A stretch of DNA of 36,090 nucleotides from JAKSCF01 sp028279945 (GTDB lineage: Bacteria > Bacillota > Clostridia > Peptostreptococcales > JAAYPU01). The translations under genes and the position numbers were made by a program. Position 1 is the stretch's first letter. Each line of letters starts with the position of its first letter. Shown in pieces: positions 31,359-36,090 of this stretch. The notes beneath the pieces were generated by a model. That model saw only the letters and a program-made list of their open reading frames with translations. It was not told the DNA's origin and did not search any database. The stretch covers positions 1 through 36,090 of the forward strand of contig JANQMT010000007.1 of the NCBI GenBank assembly GCA_028279945.1, read 5' to 3'.

Positions 31359-32579
31359 TTGAATATAAAACGTATCTCAAGCGTCATGTTAATACTTATA
31401 ATTATAAGCCTTATTACTTCTGGCTGCTGGGATTACATAGAAATTGACGATATGGCCATTGCTGCAGGCGCTGCTGTAGATTATGACAATATAAAGGAAA
31501 AATTGATTATTACTTTAGAACTGGTTTCACCCCGGGTCGAGGATCCTACTATGGAAGGTGGCATTACTTCTATAGATATTCAGCAAGAAGGGGAAAACTT
31601 TTTTGACAGTGAAAGAAATCTTATAACCAAGCTGGGAAAAAAAGTATTCTGGAGTCATTCTAAGGTATTGATATTTAGCAAGGAAACCATTGAAAATGAA
31701 AGCCTGTTTGTCAGCGTGCTGGATCATTTCATGCGGGACGATGAAATCAGAGATGATATTTGGGTTTTGGTTTCAGGAGAGAAGACCGCCGGAGAGATTA
31801 TATTGGATTCAGATTATGAAATCCAACAATCAACATCTTATTATCTGGATGATATTTTAAAAAACCAAGGCAGTATATCTAAATATAGTGGGGTTCAATT
31901 TTGGCAATTTACCGACCAATTAGCTAGTAAAGGTATTGAGCCAACGCTTCCGATACTCACAATGACTAGAAAAAGAAGTGATATGCTGGAAAAAGATATG
32001 CCGGATATGGAAGAAAATAGATTAACACCTACCATAAAAGGCAATTGTGTTTTTAAAGGTACAAAAATCGTAGGCTTTTTAGATCAAACCGAATCAAAAA
32101 GCCTGTTAATAATGAAAGATGAATTAAAAGGCGGCGTTATTGTTATTGAAATAAAAAATGGATTACAAAATGAGAATATAAAAATTTCTCTTGAAATATT
32201 TAGCAGTAAAACAAAAATAACCCCTAAGATTGAAGGCAATAACATCATTATGGATATTGATGTTAAAATAAGTGTTAATTTGGGTGAGAGTCAATCACAG
32301 CAAGATATAATGCAGAAAGAATCCAAAGAAAAACTGGAGAATATTGCACAAGATCAAATAAAAGAAGAACTAAAACAACTTATCAAGAAGGTACAAACAG
32401 AATATGAAAGTGATATATTCGGTTTTGGAAATCTGGTTGAACGAAAAGATAAAAAGCTTTGGAAAGAAATAAAGAATGATTGGAATAGAGAGTTTTCAGA
32501 TGTCACCTGCAATATAAACGTTGATTTAAATATAAGGAGCAGCGGCTTAAGATCAGGGCCCATTGAAATAAATGAATAA
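31359..32579 (+). CDS. gerKC: Spore germinant receptor C subunit, lipoprotein (first copy)
   Basis: The TTG at 31359 follows AAGGGG (31344-31349) by 9 bases and gives 406 residues; an in-frame TTG at 31350 is an alternative. A lipoprotein signal (SVMLILIIISLITSGCWDY, cysteine in LITSGC) leads into the Ger(x)C domain, with DVDxxAxAAGAAVDYD-like IDDMAIAAGAAVDYDNIKEK and FWSHSKVLIFSKETI. It ends with VQTEYESDIFGFGNLVERKD and KKLWKEIKNDWNREFSDV, conserved in the family. It should sit on the outer face of the spore inner membrane. It follows the A gene by 31 bp. A second C copy comes next. Confidence 0.94.
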   Translation: MNIKRISSVMLILIIISLITSGCWDYIEIDDMAIAAGAAVDYDNIKEKLIITLELVSPRVEDPTMEGGITSIDIQQEGENFFDSERNLITKLGKKVFWSHSKVLIFSKETIENESLFVSVLDHFMRDDEIRDDIWVLVSGEKTAGEIILDSDYEIQQSTSYYLDDILKNQGSISKYSGVQFWQFTDQLASKGIEPTLPILTMTRKRSDMLEKDMPDMEENRLTPTIKGNCVFKGTKIVGFLDQTESKSLLIMKDELKGGVIVIEIKNGLQNENIKISLEIFSSKTKITPKIEGNNIIMDIDVKISVNLGESQSQQDIMQKESKEKLENIAQDQIKEELKQLIKKVQTEYESDIFGFGNLVERKDKKLWKEIKNDWNREFSDVTCNINVDLNIRSSGLRSGPIEINE

Positions 32580-32621
32580 TGGTAAAACAAGCTTTAAAAA
32601 AATTTGGGGAATGGAATAAAT

Positions 32622-33770
32622 ATGAGTAGTTTAAAAAAGCTGATGATTATTTTATTGATCTGCAGCCTCCAATTGGTTTCCGGATGCTGGAATTATAGAG
32701 AGGTGAATGATGTTAACATTGTTACAGGATTGGCCATTGATTATGACAGTAAAGCCAAACAGTATATTTTATCTTCTGAGATCATTGATTTTTCAGTGGA
32801 AGGTGGCCACGGTGAAGTCATTTCTATAAGAGGTAAAACCCTTTTTGATGCCATAAGAAATATGATTTCAAAATCAGGTAAAAAGCTTTATTTTGGACAT
32901 GCAAAGGTTTTTATTATCAGCGAAGAAGTCGCAGAAAAGGGATTGGTTCCAATTATGGATTTAATTTATAGGGATGCAGAACTTCGCAGCGATATGTGGT
33001 TGCTGGTTTCAGATGAAACAGCTGCCAGTGATTTATTAAATGTTGCTATAACTGAACTCGAAACCGTTAATTCATTTCATTTGGAAAAAAATATGAAATC
33101 TCAAAAATATCTTTCTAAAACCTATACGATTCTACAGTGGAGACTTGTACAGGATATTTATGCAGAAGGTATTTCTCCGGCTATTCCTTTAGTAAGGTTA
33201 TCTAAACGTGATGGTAAATTAGGAACGGAAGTAAAAGGAACAGCCGTATTTAGAGGCGATAAAATGGTTGGAGTGCTTGATGAAAATGAAACCAAACTTT
33301 TTTTAATACTAAAGAAGCTCAACCAGCTGGGGCTCTGGATTATTGAACCAAAGATCATGGAAGAACAATACAAAGTTACCCTTGAGATGTTTAACTGCGA
33401 TACAAACATATCAGTTGTTCCAACAGATATTGGCCCTAAGATTTTGGTTGATATCCAATCACATACAGGCATCGCAGAGGTGGGAGGTACGGTAGACATC
33501 TTAGAGGAAAATGCTTTTAAACAGCTTGAAAAACAATCCGAAATGCAAATAAAACAAGATACTGAAGATTTTATCAAAAGAGTACAAACCGAATATAAAA
33601 GCGATATTTTCGGTTTTGGTAAATTGATAAAAAAAAGAATGCCAAAATATTGGAAGGAACATAAAGGTGATTGGAATGAATTGTTCAGCAGCCTGCCGGT
33701 TGAAGTTACGGTAGATATTATTATTAGGAGCAGTTCATTAACTTATAAGCCCATTAAAATCTCAAGATAA
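32622..33770 (+). CDS. gerKC: Spore germinant receptor C subunit, lipoprotein (second copy)
   Basis: From ATG 32622 the protein has 382 residues. The signal MSSLKKLMIILLICSLQL ends in VSGCWNY, a lipobox. The Ger(x)C pattern repeats: NDVNIVTGLAIDYDSKAKQY, YFGHAKVFIISEEVAEKGLV and VQTEYKSDIFGFGKLIKKRM with WKEHKGDWNELFSS. It is similar in layout to the copy before it but far from identical, so the duplication is old. An upstream in-frame TTG at 32604 is less likely. The spacing to the first copy is 42 bp. It may pair with one of the two B subunits. Confidence 0.94.
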   Translation: MSSLKKLMIILLICSLQLVSGCWNYREVNDVNIVTGLAIDYDSKAKQYILSSEIIDFSVEGGHGEVISIRGKTLFDAIRNMISKSGKKLYFGHAKVFIISEEVAEKGLVPIMDLIYRDAELRSDMWLLVSDETAASDLLNVAITELETVNSFHLEKNMKSQKYLSKTYTILQWRLVQDIYAEGISPAIPLVRLSKRDGKLGTEVKGTAVFRGDKMVGVLDENETKLFLILKKLNQLGLWIIEPKIMEEQYKVTLEMFNCDTNISVVPTDIGPKILVDIQSHTGIAEVGGTVDILEENAFKQLEKQSEMQIKQDTEDFIKRVQTEYKSDIFGFGKLIKKRMPKYWKEHKGDWNELFSSLPVEVTVDIIIRSSSLTYKPIKISR

Positions 33771-33860
33771 ACTATTATTTTAACTTTCAAATGCTTTAAT
33801 ATATTGGCTTATAACAAAAATTAACAGCTGGAAAATTCATTTTTTGGAGTGGTATTGATC

Positions 33861-34955
33861 ATGAGCAAAGAAATAATAACAAGTAATCAGGGAGCATGTA
33901 TTATTATATTATCAATATCGTCTTATGGACTGGTGCTCCCCTTGGGTAAAGGCACAGGTCCTGATATCTGGCTGGCCTCTCTTATAGGCTTTACAGGTGC
34001 TTTTTTAATCTACTACATGTATAGCAGAATATTATCTCAATATCCGGGAAAGAATTTATTTGATATACTTGATGACCTATTCTCAAAACCCATTGCAAAA
34101 ATCGTCGTACTCGTATATATGTTGTATGTATTTAATGATATTGTGTCAGTAATAACGTTCTATTCAGAGTATGTCATTACCGTTTCTATTCCAGAAACAC
34201 CTGTGGTCATAATTGCAATATTTTTAATATTTTTAATAATATGGATTTCAAGATATGGTATGGAGGTGTTGGGAAGCTGGTCCATTTTTTTCGTTATTCT
34301 CAATGCCCCCATACCTTTAATCATCGTATTGTTGTTAACTCCGGAAATGGACTTTAGTAATTTTATGCCTTTTCTGTATTATGGTATAAAGCCTCTAATA
34401 GAACCAACCGCATCCATTTCAATATCCAGTTTTGCGGCAAATGCATTTTTAACATTATTTCTTTTTTCCTTTAAAACAAGACATGAACCTTACAAGGCTT
34501 ATCTACAAGGGTTGGCTTGGGGAGGATTTTTAAATGTAGGTGTGCATTTGGTAGTAATGCTGTTATTAGGTCCGGAATTATATGATGTTACCTTTTACCC
34601 CATACACACGGCAGCTACGAAGGTTTCGGTCAGTGCTTTGCTCCAAAGACTGGAGGTCTTAACCATATTAGCTACAATAACAGCAGCTTTTGTAAAATTA
34701 ACTGTAGGCTTTCTGGTTTTTACTCGTGGATTGGCCTATCTATTTAATTTAAAAGATTATAAAAATTTATTGACACCCTGTGGATTGTTGGTCATTAGTT
34801 TTTCAATTATTATTGGCAAATCCAGGTTGTGGGGATATCCATTTCCAGAGAGTCTGGGTCTTTATTTTATAATGACGTTTGTACTTATTATACCCCTTAT
34901 TATTCTTATTTTTGCAGAGATTAAAAAAAGGAGGTGTTTAAAGCGTGAATCATGA
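33861..34955 (+). CDS. gerKB: Spore germinant receptor B subunit, permease-like (first copy)
   Basis: From ATG 33861 (GGAG at 33846-33849) the protein has 364 residues and about 10 membrane segments, of the GerAB/amino-acid-permease-like family. Signatures are KEIITSNQGACIIILSISSY, KGTGPDIWLASLIGFTGAFL, then YSRILSQYPGKNLFDILDDL and TAATKVSVSALLQRLEVLTI. This subunit forms the small-molecule-binding site in GerA receptors. It overlaps the next gene by 11 bases, so the two are translationally coupled. The possible GTG at 33849 is the RBS area. Confidence 0.94.
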   Translation: MSKEIITSNQGACIIILSISSYGLVLPLGKGTGPDIWLASLIGFTGAFLIYYMYSRILSQYPGKNLFDILDDLFSKPIAKIVVLVYMLYVFNDIVSVITFYSEYVITVSIPETPVVIIAIFLIFLIIWISRYGMEVLGSWSIFFVILNAPIPLIIVLLLTPEMDFSNFMPFLYYGIKPLIEPTASISISSFAANAFLTLFLFSFKTRHEPYKAYLQGLAWGGFLNVGVHLVVMLLLGPELYDVTFYPIHTAATKVSVSALLQRLEVLTILATITAAFVKLTVGFLVFTRGLAYLFNLKDYKNLLTPCGLLVISFSIIIGKSRLWGYPFPESLGLYFIMTFVLIIPLIILIFAEIKKRRCLKRES

Positions 34956-36063
34956 AACAATAACCGTAAAACAAGGCATCATCTTGATGGTTATGTTTAT
35001 CATAGGATCATCCTTACTCATGGTTATGGGGCTTGAAGCTGAAAAAGATATTTGGATTTCCATTATTATTGCAATGATAATAAGTATATTGGTTTTGACC
35101 ATATATGCAAGACTTTTGAGTCTTTGTCCGGGAAAAGATTTTTTTGAGACTCTGGAGACTATTTTCGGCAAAATCATATCCAGAGTATTACTCTTTCCCT
35201 TGATCTGGTTTGCCTTTGATTTAAGTACCCTTGTCCTTAGAAATATGGCTCAGTTTGTCATGACCGTCGGGCTGGTTAATACACCGATGGTTGTTATTAT
35301 GATATGTTTTATGACAATATGTTCTTTTGCTGTCAAAGCAGGATTTGAAATGCTGGTGGGATGGAGCAGTTTTTTCATTTTGGTTTTATTGACATTTATT
35401 ATCGGCTCTATCATTTTATTAATCCCCGAAATGGACTGGCATAACCTTCAGCCCTCTTTATTAAAAGGATTCACTCCAATCATTAATGGTGCTTTTACGG
35501 TTATAGCTTTTCCATTCACAGAAACAGTCGTATTTTTATTAGCTTTTCCAGTTCTGTCATTGAAAAGTAAAAAAGCTCCTTATAAAATTTTTATTTTTGG
35601 TCTTATATTGGGAGGCACTGTGATTTTTTTATCTTCTATGACTGACATTCTGGTAATTGGGGTTTACAAGGCTTCCATAAAGTACTACCCAACGTATACA
35701 GCCGCTTCAAGGCTGCACCTTGGAGAAATATTTAGGAGGCTTGAGATTATAGCTGCCAGTGTTTTTATATTGGGAGTTTTTCTAAAAGTAACCATTATAC
35801 AGACTGCAACAGTGAAAGGTATAAGCTGGATGTTTGGATGTAAGGATTATAGGTTTCTTTCCTTTCCGGTAGCTTTTTTGATTATCAATTATACCTATCT
35901 GTCTTTTGAATCTATGCCTGTATTTCATAAATGGGTCTCTAAAATTTTTCCTTTCTATGGAAGTATTTTTGAGATTGCCCTGCCAATATTAATTCTTATA
36001 TTATCAGAAATAATCATCCGAAGAAAAAAATATAAAAGAAATTACCAAAAAGATCAGCAATAA
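34945..36063 (+). CDS. gerKB: Spore germinant receptor B subunit, permease-like (second copy)
   Basis: GTG 34945 follows GGAGGTG (34930-34936) and gives 372 residues with about 10 membrane segments. Family patches are ITVKQGIILMVMFIIGSSLL, GLEAEKDIWISIIIAMIISI, RLLSLCPGKDFFETLETIFG and PTYTAASRLHLGEIFRRLEI. It has the same architecture as the copy before it, but is well diverged. Two B subunits in one operon imply two alternative receptor complexes sharing one A subunit, with different germinant ranges (inference). The stop codon is 27 bases before the window end, and no terminator is visible there. Confidence 0.93.
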   Translation: MNHETITVKQGIILMVMFIIGSSLLMVMGLEAEKDIWISIIIAMIISILVLTIYARLLSLCPGKDFFETLETIFGKIISRVLLFPLIWFAFDLSTLVLRNMAQFVMTVGLVNTPMVVIMICFMTICSFAVKAGFEMLVGWSSFFILVLLTFIIGSIILLIPEMDWHNLQPSLLKGFTPIINGAFTVIAFPFTETVVFLLAFPVLSLKSKKAPYKIFIFGLILGGTVIFLSSMTDILVIGVYKASIKYYPTYTAASRLHLGEIFRRLEIIAASVFILGVFLKVTIIQTATVKGISWMFGCKDYRFLSFPVAFLIINYTYLSFESMPVFHKWVSKIFPFYGSIFEIALPILILILSEIIIRRKKYKRNYQKDQQ

Positions 36064-36090
36064 TATATTTTTATACAAAATATGACAAAT

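Overview
The window looks like the chromosome of a low-GC, anaerobic, endospore-forming Firmicute of the class Clostridia (an Alkaliphilus- or Clostridium-like organism). The grounds are AT-rich DNA, strong AGGAGG ribosome sites, a gerA-type germinant receptor operon, an in-frame UGA (selenocysteine) HesB-like gene, a selenium-dependent molybdenum hydroxylase cluster, and HutP-type antitermination. No rRNA, tRNA, CRISPR array or intact insertion sequence was seen.

Region 1 (1-3160, minus strand): a HutP-family gene, then a leader with NAG-type triplets and a terminator hairpin, then a class III CoA-transferase and a short-chain fatty acid transporter (AtoE family, cut by the window edge). This matches the layout of a HutP-controlled attenuation operon, but with a fatty-acid/CoA module in place of histidine degradation. 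Region 2 (3197-7923): an opine-dehydrogenase-family enzyme, a sodium:solute symporter and a muconate-lactonizing-type enolase-superfamily enzyme, with a divergent FadR-type GntR regulator and clear promoters and dyad operators between them.

Region 3 (7924-10199): a MutS2-like ATPase without the Smr nuclease domain, preceded by a 316-bp leader holding a tiny ORF and a perfect 19-bp inverted repeat. Region 4 (10268-20228): a selenium-dependent molybdenum hydroxylase locus with yqeB, a molybdopterin-binding protein, yqeC, a YhfZ-type regulator, a symporter, a two-winged-helix protein and the three hydroxylase subunits. A 21-23-bp dyad occurs in front of yqeB, yhfZ and, diverged, the symporter, which suggests one YhfZ regulon. 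Its substrate is unknown.

Region 5 (20372-24775): a DUF4397 protein, an apparently autoregulated TetR, the HesB-like selenoprotein with UGA at codon 34, a truncated second HesB-like start, an XRE-cupin regulator, a gene remnant and a second opine-dehydrogenase-family gene. The remnants on either side suggest insertion or rearrangement. Region 6 (24986-27787): a zinc-ribbon protein, an ATC-hydrolase-family protein behind a TetR gene with a 32-bp perfect palindrome on its promoter, and a nitroreductase. Region 7 (27966-36063): glycerol kinase, then a germinant receptor operon with the unusual order A-C-C-B-B.
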